Positions 1 to 6,358 of a DNA stretch of 7,725 nucleotides are shown here, piece by piece. Numbering within the stretch: position 1 is the stretch's first letter; each line of letters begins with the position of its first letter. This stretch comes from Clostridia bacterium (GTDB lineage Bacteria; Bacillota_A; Clostridia; Oscillospirales; CAG-272). The stretch is taken from NCBI GenBank assembly GCA_017552165.1, contig JAFZCF010000020.1:1-7725 (forward strand), given 5' to 3'. The position numbers were made by a program, and so were the translations under genes. The notes beneath the pieces were generated by a model, which saw nothing but the letters and a program-made list of their open reading frames with translations, was not told the DNA's origin and did no database searches.

Positions 1-1
1 C

Positions 2-652
2 AAAAGCAGTGAAAAGATCGGCAGGATCGTCGAGATAATCGAATACTGGAAACTGAAGGAAGGCGTCGAGCCGACGATTACGCAGATTGCCGCCGACGCC
101 GGCATGTCGAGGAGCTGCGTCCACGCATATCTGACAGAAATGGATGAGAAGGGAATAATCTCGTACAGCCGCAGGCATTACGGTACCCCTAAGACGGAAA
201 CTCTGCGCGAGGAAACGAGCGCGGCGCCTGTCGTCGGCTCTGCGATGTGCGGCGACCCGATACTCGACCGCGCGGAAATCGTCGAATACGTAAGACTGCC
301 TGCCTCGATCTTCGGCAAATCGGACGTTTTTATACTCACGGCGCGCGGGGACTCCATGGAGGACGCATGCATCTCGGACGGAGATCTCGTGGTGGTTGAG
401 AACAGACGGTACGCCGAAAAAAACGAGATTGTCGCCGCGCTCGATGAGGACGGCGGAATCACCCTGAAACGCTTCAGGGGGTTCGGTCCCGACGGAGAGA
501 CGATACTCGCGTACGAAAACGAAGCGCTTTATCCCGGCATGACCCTTTCGATAGACAGGATGAGGATAAGCGGCGTCGTCAGATTCATAATAAAAAAGAT
601 CGGCAGCGGAGGCGGTTTCGTGCCCGTCATGGGCGGGGACCCGGCGATATGA
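2..652 (+). CDS. LexA/UmuD-like S24 self-cleaving repressor (5' partial)
   Basis: The frame is open from the window edge, so the true start lies upstream; 216 residues are visible. The ATG at 104 is internal, because it falls in the recognition region of a LexA-type winged helix-turn-helix (visible residues about 6-55, with TITQIAADAGMSRS resembling the LexA recognition helices). An S24 peptidase domain follows (about 77-200). It has a Cys83-Gly84 scissile pair (bases 248-253), a catalytic Ser118 in GDSM and a catalytic Lys156 in TLKR. The 35-residue spacing from cleavage site to Ser and 38 from Ser to Lys match LexA/UmuD. Known family behaviour: RecA-ssDNA filaments stimulate self-cleavage, separating the DNA-binding and dimerisation domains. 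The scissile pair is Cys-Gly as in UmuD, not the Ala-Gly usual in LexA. The stop overlaps the polymerase start (ATGA), so the protein probably represses its own operon. Whether the cleaved C-terminal half also assists the polymerase, as UmuD' does, is open. The protein has a Gly-rich tail beyond the S24 core. Confidence 0.9.
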   Translation, partial: KSSEKIGRIVEIIEYWKLKEGVEPTITQIAADAGMSRSCVHAYLTEMDEKGIISYSRRHYGTPKTETLREETSAAPVVGSAMCGDPILDRAEIVEYVRLPASIFGKSDVFILTARGDSMEDACISDGDLVVVENRRYAEKNEIVAALDEDGGITLKRFRGFGPDGETILAYENEALYPGMTLSIDRMRISGVVRFIIKKIGSGGGFVPVMGGDPAI

Positions 653-2160
653 CGGACGACAGCGGCAGGGTCTATATCGCGATAGACTTAAAGAGTTTTT
701 ACGCCTCGGTCGAGTGCGCCGCGAGGAACAGAGATCCCCTTTCGACGAATCTTGTGGTTGCCGACGAGTCCAGGACGGAAAAAACCATCTGTCTCGCTGT
801 CTCTCCGGCCCTGAAATCCTACGGCATTCCCGGAAGGGTGAGACTTTTTGAGGTTATCCGGCGCGTTAAGAAAATCAACGCGGAGCGCAAAAAGGCCCTG
901 CGCGGACGCCCCTTCGAGGGTGCGTCTGACGACTGCGTGGAGCTGAAAGAGAGACCGGAACTCGAACTGGATTTCATAAAGGCGCCGCCGAGGATGGCCG
1001 AATACATCCGCGTCAGCTCCGTCATTTATTCGATATATCTGAGGCACGTATCTCCGCGGGACATCTTTGCGTATTCGATCGACGAGGTGTTCATCGACGC
1101 GACGTCTTATCTTACAAACGGCCTCGCCCCGCGGGATTTTGCACTTAAGATTATCCGCGACGTTCTGCACGAGACGGGAATACCGGCCACGGCGGGGGTG
1201 GGGACGAATCTGTACCTCGCAAAGATCGCCATGGATATCGTGGCAAAGCACGCTACCCCCGACCGGGAGGGCCTTATAGTAGCCGAGCTCGACGTCATGT
1301 CGTACCGCACGACGCTTTGGGAATATGACAGACTCGCCGATTTCTGGCGTATCGGGCCGGGCATCGCGCGCCGGCTGAACGCAATGGGAATGTTCACGAT
1401 GGGCGACGTCGCGCGCCGTTCGTTGACCGACGACAGGCGGCTTTACAAAGAGTTCGGCGTGAACGCCGAGTTCATTATCGATCACGCGTGGGGCTGGGAT
1501 CCGACCGAGATTTCCGACGTCAGGGAGTATGTGCCCGAAAGCAGCAGCTTAAGTTCCGGGCAGGTGCTCTCACAGCCGTACAGCTTTGAAAAAGGAAGGA
1601 TTATTGTCCTCGAAATGACCGATCTGCTCGTTCTCGATCTTGTTGAAAACGGGCTTGTAACGGACCAGATAATTCTGACGATCGGATATGACGTTGAAAA
1701 TCTCAGGGACGGGAACGTATACGACGGTAAGATCGAGATTGACAGATACGGCCGCCGGGCTCCCGGGCAGGCGCACGGCTCGATAAATCTCGGCAGGTTC
1801 ACGTCGTCGACGAGGATCATAATGAAAAAGGTCGCCGAGCTCTACGACCGCATCACGGACAGATCTCTTACAATACGCCGTATGTACGTAGTTGCGAATA
1901 ACGTAATGCAGGGATGGAAGAAGAAAACGGCCGGCAGACACGTCCAGATGAGCATTTTTGACGATCCCGAAGCGACCGAAAGGCGTATTGCCGCCGAGCG
2001 GGCCGTCGGTATGAGAGAGCGGCTTTTACAGAGCGCCGAGATATGCCTGAAGAAAAAGTACGGCAAAAACGCCGTACTCAAATGTATGGATCTTTCGGAC
2101 GGGGCCACGACGATAGCGCGCAACCGTCAGATAGGCGGACACCGCGCCGCGGATAACTGA
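649..2160 (+). CDS. Y-family translesion DNA polymerase (UmuC/UvrX-like)
   Basis: A 503-residue DNA polymerase expected to copy past lesions at stalled forks. The start is fixed by the ATGA overlap with the repressor gene. The palm motif YIAIDLKSFYASVEC carries metal-binding Asp13 and the probable steric-gate Tyr18. The second catalytic motif is YSIDEVF with Asp145 and Glu146. AGVGTNLYLAKIAMDIVAKH (about 180-200) is the conserved Y-family palm segment. A helix-hairpin-helix thumb-like region follows (WRIGPGIARRLNAMG), then the little-finger region. The C-terminal extension carries QMSIF at 433-437, which fits the QxS[L/I]F sliding-clamp motif, followed by KKYGKNAVLK and an RNRQIGGH tail that I recall as typical of clostridial members. 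UmuC and UvrX are roughly 410-425 residues, so this one is long. All catalytic acids are present and the frame is intact. Expression should be damage-inducible through the upstream repressor; the operator lies outside the window. DinB-like polymerase is the alternative name. Confidence 0.93.
   Translation: MTDDSGRVYIAIDLKSFYASVECAARNRDPLSTNLVVADESRTEKTICLAVSPALKSYGIPGRVRLFEVIRRVKKINAERKKALRGRPFEGASDDCVELKERPELELDFIKAPPRMAEYIRVSSVIYSIYLRHVSPRDIFAYSIDEVFIDATSYLTNGLAPRDFALKIIRDVLHETGIPATAGVGTNLYLAKIAMDIVAKHATPDREGLIVAELDVMSYRTTLWEYDRLADFWRIGPGIARRLNAMGMFTMGDVARRSLTDDRRLYKEFGVNAEFIIDHAWGWDPTEISDVREYVPESSSLSSGQVLSQPYSFEKGRIIVLEMTDLLVLDLVENGLVTDQIILTIGYDVENLRDGNVYDGKIEIDRYGRRAPGQAHGSINLGRFTSSTRIIMKKVAELYDRITDRSLTIRRMYVVANNVMQGWKKKTAGRHVQMSIFDDPEATERRIAAERAVGMRERLLQSAEICLKKKYGKNAVLKCMDLSDGATTIARNRQIGGHRAADN
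2049..2078 (-). terminator. Candidate intrinsic terminator of the - strand cluster, inside the polymerase gene
   Basis: Bases 2057-2064 (AGTACGGC) and 2071-2078 (GCCGTACT) form a perfect 8-bp stem with a 6-base loop. Read on the - strand, the stem is followed at once by TTTTTCTTC, with the first T belonging to the stem, as in a Rho-independent terminator. On the + strand no T tract follows. The only genes needing termination in this direction are the acetyltransferase cluster, whose stop is about 90 bases upstream in that reading. The bases also encode the conserved residues KKYGKNAV of the polymerase, so part of the symmetry could be chance codon choice. Confidence 0.6.
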
Positions 2161-2169
2161 CAGCCGGTT

Positions 2170-2685
2170 TTACAGGGACTTTTCCCACCACAGATTGCCT
2201 TCATCGCGAAGGAAACGGAAGCCGCAACGCTTAAGAACGTTCTGCGATTTTACGTTTGACGGAATGGTCTCCGCGCAGACGGTTTTGACGCCGAGAGATT
2301 TTCCGAAATTTAAAAACGCGCGGAGCGCCTCCGTCATATACCCGTGCCCCGTATATTCGGGATTGAGACCGTAACCGACCTCGGTCTTCCCGTCATTCGG
2401 CACGTACTTGAAATCAATCGAGCCGATTATATGACTGTTTTCTTTGAGAACCAAAAGAAACTCCGTGAAAAAAAGATAATTGTCGGGATCTGCGGCGATC
2501 TCGCCCTCGAGTTTCACCAAAAAATCTTTGAGCAGATAGTCGAGCTCCTCGCCCCTGTAAGTCACGCCGTAGGTTTTTTCAAAAAGTCCGAGATCCCTGT
2601 TAAAAAGCGACAGATTTTCGCACGTGAAAGGGAAAAGAACCATTCTTTCCGTTTCAATTCGATCTTTCATTTTATCGGCAAACAT
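2170..2685 (-). CDS. GNAT-family N-acetyltransferase (RimJ/RimL type)
   Basis: A 171-residue cytosolic acetyltransferase that would move the acetyl group of acetyl-CoA to an amine of an unknown acceptor. The N-terminal ETERMVLFPF (about 11-20) is the usual opening strand of Acetyltransf_3 proteins. HIIGSIDFKYV (85-95) and EVGYGLNPEY (102-111) form the core sheet. YTGHGYMTEAL (111-121) is the pyrophosphate-binding loop and helix (consensus [R/Q]xxGxG/A, here with Tyr/Thr at the start). IPSNVKSQNVLKRCGF (about 141-156) is the characteristic late helix. The start at 2685 is chosen because AGAGGTG lies 7 bases upstream; the in-frame ATG five codons later has no such site. It is third in the - strand cluster, 32 bases after the membrane-protein stop, and converges on the polymerase gene with only 9 bases between stops. 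Sequence alone does not tell a protein N-terminal substrate from a small-molecule one. Confidence 0.9.
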   Translation of the reverse strand: MFADKMKDRIETERMVLFPFTCENLSLFNRDLGLFEKTYGVTYRGEELDYLLKDFLVKLEGEIAADPDNYLFFTEFLLVLKENSHIIGSIDFKYVPNDGKTEVGYGLNPEYTGHGYMTEALRAFLNFGKSLGVKTVCAETIPSNVKSQNVLKRCGFRFLRDEGNLWWEKSL

Positions 2686-2717
2686 TTCGCGGCACCTCTT
2701 TTGTTTAACTCGTCAAA

Positions 2718-3428
2718 TCAGTTTTCGCTTTCTCTTTCCGTACGTGATGAGATTTTTCTTCTGACAATAAGCAGAAAAAACGATATGACAAGCGCAAGGA
2801 TCAAGACCGCAGCGGCTGAGACAACGGACCACAGGACACTGCCGCCCCTAGTGAAATTGTAAAAATCTGTCCATTTTCGGAGCAAAACGACCTCGACGGT
2901 GTACAAAATTCCGTAGAGTACTGCCGGAACGGCGCCGAGCGGAAACGCTTTTAGGGGCGTCTCGCCTTTCGTTTTCATTATCAGAAACACAGCCGCGAAG
3001 ACGACGGGATTTATGAGATGGAACAGAAAAAGATACCCGCCGTAAAGAAAGAGGACGGCGCCGGGAGAGCGGAAAGCCATTTGAGGAGCAAATCCCAGAA
3101 GAACCGTGAAAAAAGTCAGCGAGGTCGCGGAGCACGTGACAAAAACCAGGGCGACAAGAAAACGCGGGACGCGCGTTTTGCGCTTTCCGAAAAGAGAAAC
3201 AGCGGCGTAAACAGCTACGGGGATAGATACGATCCCGGCAAGACAGTTGCTCAGATTGGTGAACGCGCGAAAAAAATATTCAGTTCCCGACATTGCGAGG
3301 TTCAGGGTCGCGGCGGGGACCGCCTCCGTCATCTCGCATACCGTGACGACAAGGGTGCTTATCGCCGTGTAGGCGCTGAGAATCAGCAGGACGGCGCTGC
3401 TCAGCGTACCGGTTCTTTCAGCTTTCAT
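2718..3428 (-). CDS. Six-helix membrane protein resembling Pr6Pr / FAR-17a-AIG1 family
   Basis: A 236-residue integral membrane protein with six hydrophobic segments (about 11-33, 58-80, 89-114, 123-150, 161-183 and 197-222) and basic ends (KAER, RRK). FTNLSN (56-61) at the start of helix 2 and FHLINP (136-141) in helix 4 match, from memory, the signature of bacterial Pr6Pr proteins, distant relatives of eukaryotic AIG1/ADTRP. Thr57 and His137 fall where that family has its hydrolase pair, but activity here is unproven. The frame extends up to an ATG at 3494. I prefer the ATG at 3428 because the longer version adds 22 polar residues and overlaps the QueG-like gene by 77 bases. The chosen start overlaps it by 11 bases, with GGAAG 12 bases upstream. 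The overlap suggests translational coupling. No role can be assigned from the neighbours. Confidence 0.75.
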   Translation of the reverse strand: MKAERTGTLSSAVLLILSAYTAISTLVVTVCEMTEAVPAATLNLAMSGTEYFFRAFTNLSNCLAGIVSIPVAVYAAVSLFGKRKTRVPRFLVALVFVTCSATSLTFFTVLLGFAPQMAFRSPGAVLFLYGGYLFLFHLINPVVFAAVFLIMKTKGETPLKAFPLGAVPAVLYGILYTVEVVLLRKWTDFYNFTRGGSVLWSVVSAAAVLILALVISFFLLIVRRKISSRTERESEN

Positions 3429-4287
3429 GATTTGACTTATCTTCCGTTTTATGGTATAATTCCAAAGGTATTTGATTATGTGAAACGGACTCAAGATACG
3501 CGGCGTTGCGGGTGATCACCGGGCGTCCCCTGAAAGAGTACGCTCTCTCCGAAAACTCCTCGTCGCTCATTTCCGAGAGCGTTCGGGTAGTCACGTATTC
3601 GAGATTGCCGCGATAAAAGAACTCGATCGGAGTCAGAGCCGCTTTACGGTTGAGCGGACAAACTGTGCGGCAAACGTCGCAGCCCCATATCATTCCGGTT
3701 GAGGCGATCAACTCCGCCGTCTTTGTGTCAAGCTCGCCTTTCTTCTGATTGAGCCCCGAAAAACATTCATCCGGCGAAGGGCACATCTCGGAGCATCTGT
3801 GGCATCCCGGGCACTCGGCGGGCTCGGTTGTGTTGAAAACGTCAGCTGCGGCGTCGGTCAAAATCTCGCCGATGAAGACGTGACTTCCGTATTTCCCGTT
3901 TATGAGCTGAAACTTTTCGCCTACGACGCCGAGGCCGCATCTTGAGGCGGCGACGGTCTCTCCGATAGGTGAGTGATCTGCGAATCCCTTAAATCCGTAG
4001 CCCGGGAAAAAAGCCGAAAGCGCGCTCTCGAGGCGGGCGAACAGTTCTTTGAAATAAATGTGGTAATCCCTTGATACCGCGTAGAGCGATACGTTTCTGC
4101 CGGGATGCTCCCCGGTATAATAAGGCACTAGAAAGAGTATCGCTGTTTTTGGCTCAAAAGAAACGCGTCTTTTCAGCAGGGGTTCGTTGATAACCTTGCA
4201 GAATTCAAACGGTATCATACCGAAATATTCTATTTTTTCGGCGGCGAAGAGGCGCTTCGCCGTTTCGTTCAAACTTAAATTACTCAT
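3418..4287 (-). CDS. QueG-like double [4Fe-4S] reductase, short form
   Basis: A 289-residue cytosolic iron-sulfur protein related to epoxyqueuosine reductase, which in the best-known members reduces epoxyqueuosine to queuosine in tRNA using cobalamin. Visible matches are FADHSPIGE (102-110, Asp104 aligning with the QueG catalytic Asp in VDxxPxxE), RCGLGVVGEKFQLIN (116-130), YGSHVFIGEILTD (133-145), a CxxCxxCxxxCP cluster (Cys159, 162, 165, 169), Cys175, and CDVCRTVCP (Cys203, 206, 210). That gives eight cysteines for two clusters. It is about 90 residues shorter than E. coli or B. subtilis QueG: the segment between Cys169 and Cys175 is shortened and the C-terminal HEAT-like tRNA-binding part is absent. 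The substrate may therefore differ. It is the first gene of the - strand cluster, divergent from the topoisomerase gene. The ATG at 4287 coincides with the predicted transcription start, so no Shine-Dalgarno site exists. Confidence 0.85.
   Translation of the reverse strand: MSNLSLNETAKRLFAAEKIEYFGMIPFEFCKVINEPLLKRRVSFEPKTAILFLVPYYTGEHPGRNVSLYAVSRDYHIYFKELFARLESALSAFFPGYGFKGFADHSPIGETVAASRCGLGVVGEKFQLINGKYGSHVFIGEILTDAAADVFNTTEPAECPGCHRCSEMCPSPDECFSGLNQKKGELDTKTAELIASTGMIWGCDVCRTVCPLNRKAALTPIEFFYRGNLEYVTTRTLSEMSDEEFSERAYSFRGRPVITRNAAYLESVSHNQIPLELYHKTEDKSNHES
3432..3460 (+). promoter_or_regulatory. Near-consensus + strand promoter antisense to the QueG-like gene
   Basis: TTGACT (3432-3437), a 17-base spacer, and TATAAT (3455-3460) preceded by TGG (extended -10) make one of the best sigma-A matches in the window. 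The start would be near 3467. It lies opposite the last codons of the QueG-like gene and beside the start of the membrane-protein gene. No convincing coding frame follows on the + strand before the topoisomerase gene at 4352. Its transcript would be antisense RNA to the QueG-like mRNA, possibly extending into the topoisomerase gene. No terminator was seen for it. Confidence 0.45.
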
Positions 4288-4322
4288 ACGAAAATTATAT
4301 CACGCGGCGGCGCTTTTTTCAA
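4287..4322 (-). promoter_or_regulatory. Sigma-A promoter giving a leaderless QueG-like mRNA
   Basis: On the - strand, TTGAAA (4322-4317) and TATAAT (4299-4294) are separated by exactly 17 bases. TGA precedes the -10, giving the extended TGnTATAAT form. Six bases (TTTCGT) follow the -10, and the next base, 4287, is the A of the QueG-like ATG. The expected transcription start is therefore the first base of the start codon. No better downstream ATG exists before codon 24, and no Shine-Dalgarno site precedes the TTG at codon 6. Confidence 0.75.
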
Positions 4323-4326
4323 GCGC
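4310..4326. repeat. Short inverted repeat between the divergent genes
   Basis: GCGCTT (4310-4315) and AAGCGC (4321-4326) form a 6-bp stem with a 5-base loop. It covers the -35 element of the - strand promoter and lies just before the Shine-Dalgarno site of the topoisomerase gene. It could be an operator or a 5' leader hairpin. It is too short to exclude chance. Confidence 0.3.
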
Positions 4327-4334
4327 GGAGCGAA

Positions 4335-4342
4335 AGGAAGAG
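4335..4342 (+). promoter_or_regulatory. Ribosome binding site fixing the topoisomerase start
   Basis: AGGAAGAG lies about 9-11 bases before the ATG at 4352. It decides the start against an in-frame ATG at 4187, which lies within the opposing QueG-like gene and would add 55 residues unlike any GyrB/ParE N-terminus. Confidence 0.7.
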
Positions 4343-4351
4343 AAAAACAAT

Positions 4352-6355
4352 ATGGCGTCAAAAACTAGACCGGCGGAATACGGAGATCAGGACATAGTTT
4401 CCCTTAAGGGCGCTGACAGAGTCAGAAAAAGACCTGCGGTCATTTTCGGCTCTGACGGGCTCGAGGGCTGCGAGCACTCCGTTTTCGAGATAATATCAAA
4501 CTCTGTAGACGAGGCGAGGGAAGGACACGGCGATACTATCATCATCACCGCTTTTTCCGATCACAGCGTCGAGGTCGAGGACTCGGGGCGCGGCGTACCG
4601 CTCGGCTGGAACGAAAAAGAGGGACGGTACAACTGGGAGCTCGTATATTGTGAGCTCTATGCCGGCGGTAAATACGACAACAACAGCGAGGCGTCGTCAT
4701 ATACATATTCTCTCGGCCTTAACGGGCTCGGCGCCTGCGCAACGCAATACAGCTCGGAATATATGAACGTGAGATCATACCGGGGCGGCAAGGTCAGCGA
4801 AATATCCTTCAAAAAGGGAGAGCCCGTCGGGGAACTCAACGTTTACGACGCGCCCCGCGGCGCGAAAAAAAGCGGAACTGTATGCCGCTGGAAGCCCGAC
4901 CTCGAGGTGTTTACCGACATTGCAATCCCGCTCGATTACTACAAGGACACTCTGAAAAAGCAGTCCGTCGTCAATTCCGGCGTAAAGTTCATTCTCAGGT
5001 GGCAGAACGGCAAGACGTTCGACGAATACGAGTTCATTTACGAAAACGGTATCGCTGACTACATAAAGGAGCTCGCAGGGGAAAATTCACTTACTCAGCC
5101 GGTGCTTTGGAGCACGGAGACGCGCGGGCGCGACCGCGAGGACAAGGACGATTACACTCTGAAGGTAGAGGTGTCGTTCTGCTTCTCGAATACCGTCAGT
5201 CTTACGGAATATTATCACAACTCGAGTTTTCTCGAGCACGGCGGCTCGCCTGATAAGGCTGTTCGCTCGGCCTTTGTTGCCGAGATAGACAAGTTTATAA
5301 AGAGCGCGGGAAAATATCTCAAGAACGAATCAAAAATCTCGTTCCAGGACGTTTCCGACAGTCTTGTGCTTGTGTCAAACAGTTTTTCGACCAACACGTC
5401 GTACGAAAATCAGACGAAAAAATCCATAACCAACACCTTTATCGCCGAGGCGATGACCTCTTTCCTGCGTCATAATCTCGAGGTCTATTTTGCGGAAAAC
5501 AAGCAGGACGCAGAAAAGATCGCGGCCGCCGTCCTTGTAAACAAGAGAGCGAGAGAAAAAGCAGAGTCGCAGCGTATCGAGATAAAGAAAAAACTGACAG
5601 GCACCATAGATATGGCGAACAGGGTCGAAAAGTTCGTCGGATGCCGCTCAAAGGATCCCGAAAAGCGCGAGCTCTATATAGTGGAGGGCGATTCCGCCCT
5701 TTCGTCGGTAAAGACGGCGCGCAGCGCGGAGTTCCAGGCGATAATGCCAATTCGCGGAAAGACCCTGAACTGTCTTAAAGCGTCCTATGAGAGAATATTT
5801 AAGAGCGACATCATCACCGATCTGCTGCGGGTCATCGGATGCGGAGTTGAGATAAAAGGGAAAGTCAAGGGTGACATCGCCGAGTTTTCTCCCGATCTGC
5901 TCCGATGGAACAAAATAATAATCTGTACCGATGCCGACAAAGACGGATTCCAGATTCGCACGCTCGTGCTTACTCTGTTTTACAGGCTCCTCCCGACCCT
6001 TATAAAAATGGGCAGGATCTATATTGCCGAGACTCCGCTTTACGAGATAAACGTCAAAGACAAGACGTATTATGCCTACGACGAGGCGGAAAAGGCGAGG
6101 ATACTTAACAGGATAGGAAACGATAAATACCGCATACAGCGCTCAAAGGGACTCGGCGAAAACGATCCGGAAATGATGGCCGAAACGACGATGAACCCCG
6201 CCACGCGCCGCCTTATAAGGGTCAGCGAGGCGGATCCCTACGATACTGCTGTCATTTTCGACACGCTCCTCGGAGACGATCTGCAGGCGCGTAAGAATTT
6301 CATCACTCAGTTCGGTCACATGTACATATCCGACCTCGACGTCGGTGACGATTGA
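4352..6355 (+). CDS. Atypical type IIA DNA topoisomerase subunit B (GyrB/ParE-like)
   Basis: A 667-residue ATPase subunit expected to pair with a GyrA/ParC-like subunit to pass DNA duplexes through a double-strand break. The GHKL ATPase domain (about 15-230) has VRKRPAVIFGS, catalytic Glu46 and Mg-binding Asn50 in FEIISNSVDEA, DSGRGVP (77-83), AGGKYDN, and GLNGLG as the ATP lid. The transducer domain includes QTK at 354-356. The TOPRIM domain has EGDSA (Glu445) and DADKD (527-531). The C-terminal QRSKGLGE and ETTMNPATRRL complete the usual order. Departures from canonical GyrB are EGDSALSS for EGDSAGGS, DADKDGFQ for DADVDGSH, and QRSKGLGE for QRYKGLGE. Catalytic residues remain. I recall this as a clostridial paralogue distinct from housekeeping gyrB and parE. 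No A subunit follows; the next gene is a glycosidase lipoprotein. The upstream gene is divergent, 64 bases away. Confidence 0.9.
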   Translation: MASKTRPAEYGDQDIVSLKGADRVRKRPAVIFGSDGLEGCEHSVFEIISNSVDEAREGHGDTIIITAFSDHSVEVEDSGRGVPLGWNEKEGRYNWELVYCELYAGGKYDNNSEASSYTYSLGLNGLGACATQYSSEYMNVRSYRGGKVSEISFKKGEPVGELNVYDAPRGAKKSGTVCRWKPDLEVFTDIAIPLDYYKDTLKKQSVVNSGVKFILRWQNGKTFDEYEFIYENGIADYIKELAGENSLTQPVLWSTETRGRDREDKDDYTLKVEVSFCFSNTVSLTEYYHNSSFLEHGGSPDKAVRSAFVAEIDKFIKSAGKYLKNESKISFQDVSDSLVLVSNSFSTNTSYENQTKKSITNTFIAEAMTSFLRHNLEVYFAENKQDAEKIAAAVLVNKRAREKAESQRIEIKKKLTGTIDMANRVEKFVGCRSKDPEKRELYIVEGDSALSSVKTARSAEFQAIMPIRGKTLNCLKASYERIFKSDIITDLLRVIGCGVEIKGKVKGDIAEFSPDLLRWNKIIICTDADKDGFQIRTLVLTLFYRLLPTLIKMGRIYIAETPLYEINVKDKTYYAYDEAEKARILNRIGNDKYRIQRSKGLGENDPEMMAETTMNPATRRLIRVSEADPYDTAVIFDTLLGDDLQARKNFITQFGHMYISDLDVGDD

Positions 6356-6358
6356 TTA

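Noticed and set aside
1461..1473. GAAC-N5-GTTC, similar to a Firmicute SOS box
   Set aside because: Spacing is 5 rather than 4, and it lies within the polymerase coding sequence, far from any promoter.
688..1485. Long open frame on the - strand opposite the polymerase gene
   Set aside because: Low-complexity, Arg/Pro-rich shadow of a clearly conserved gene, with no recognisable domain.
2426..2454. TATAAT on the - strand inside the acetyltransferase gene
   Set aside because: The -35 position (TTGGTT) matches only half the consensus, and the site is internal to a gene with no start downstream.
2558..2579. Possible + strand terminator ending in a T run
   Set aside because: The stem is only five pairs including two G-U, and the position is 400 bases past the polymerase stop.
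2344..3515. Two open frames on the + strand opposite the acetyltransferase, membrane and QueG-like genes
   Set aside because: They cross real gene boundaries, show no domains, and mirror the codons of the convincing - strand genes.
3540..3582. 8-bp inverted repeat ACGCTCTC / GAGAGCGT with a long loop
   Set aside because: It lies within the QueG-like gene with no T tract on either side, so it is not a terminator for the antisense transcript.
4116..4121. TATAAT on the + strand upstream of the topoisomerase gene
   Set aside because: No acceptable -35 at 16-18 bases and no TGn extension; too weak to name as the topoisomerase promoter.
4210..4222. Perfect 6+1+6 palindrome (CGGTAT-C-ATACCG)
   Set aside because: It falls within coding sequence of the QueG-like gene and has no clear link to a promoter; chance is likely.
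4187..4351. In-frame N-terminal extension of the topoisomerase subunit to an ATG at 4187
   Set aside because: It overlaps the QueG-like gene on the other strand, has no ribosome binding site, and adds residues with no family resemblance.
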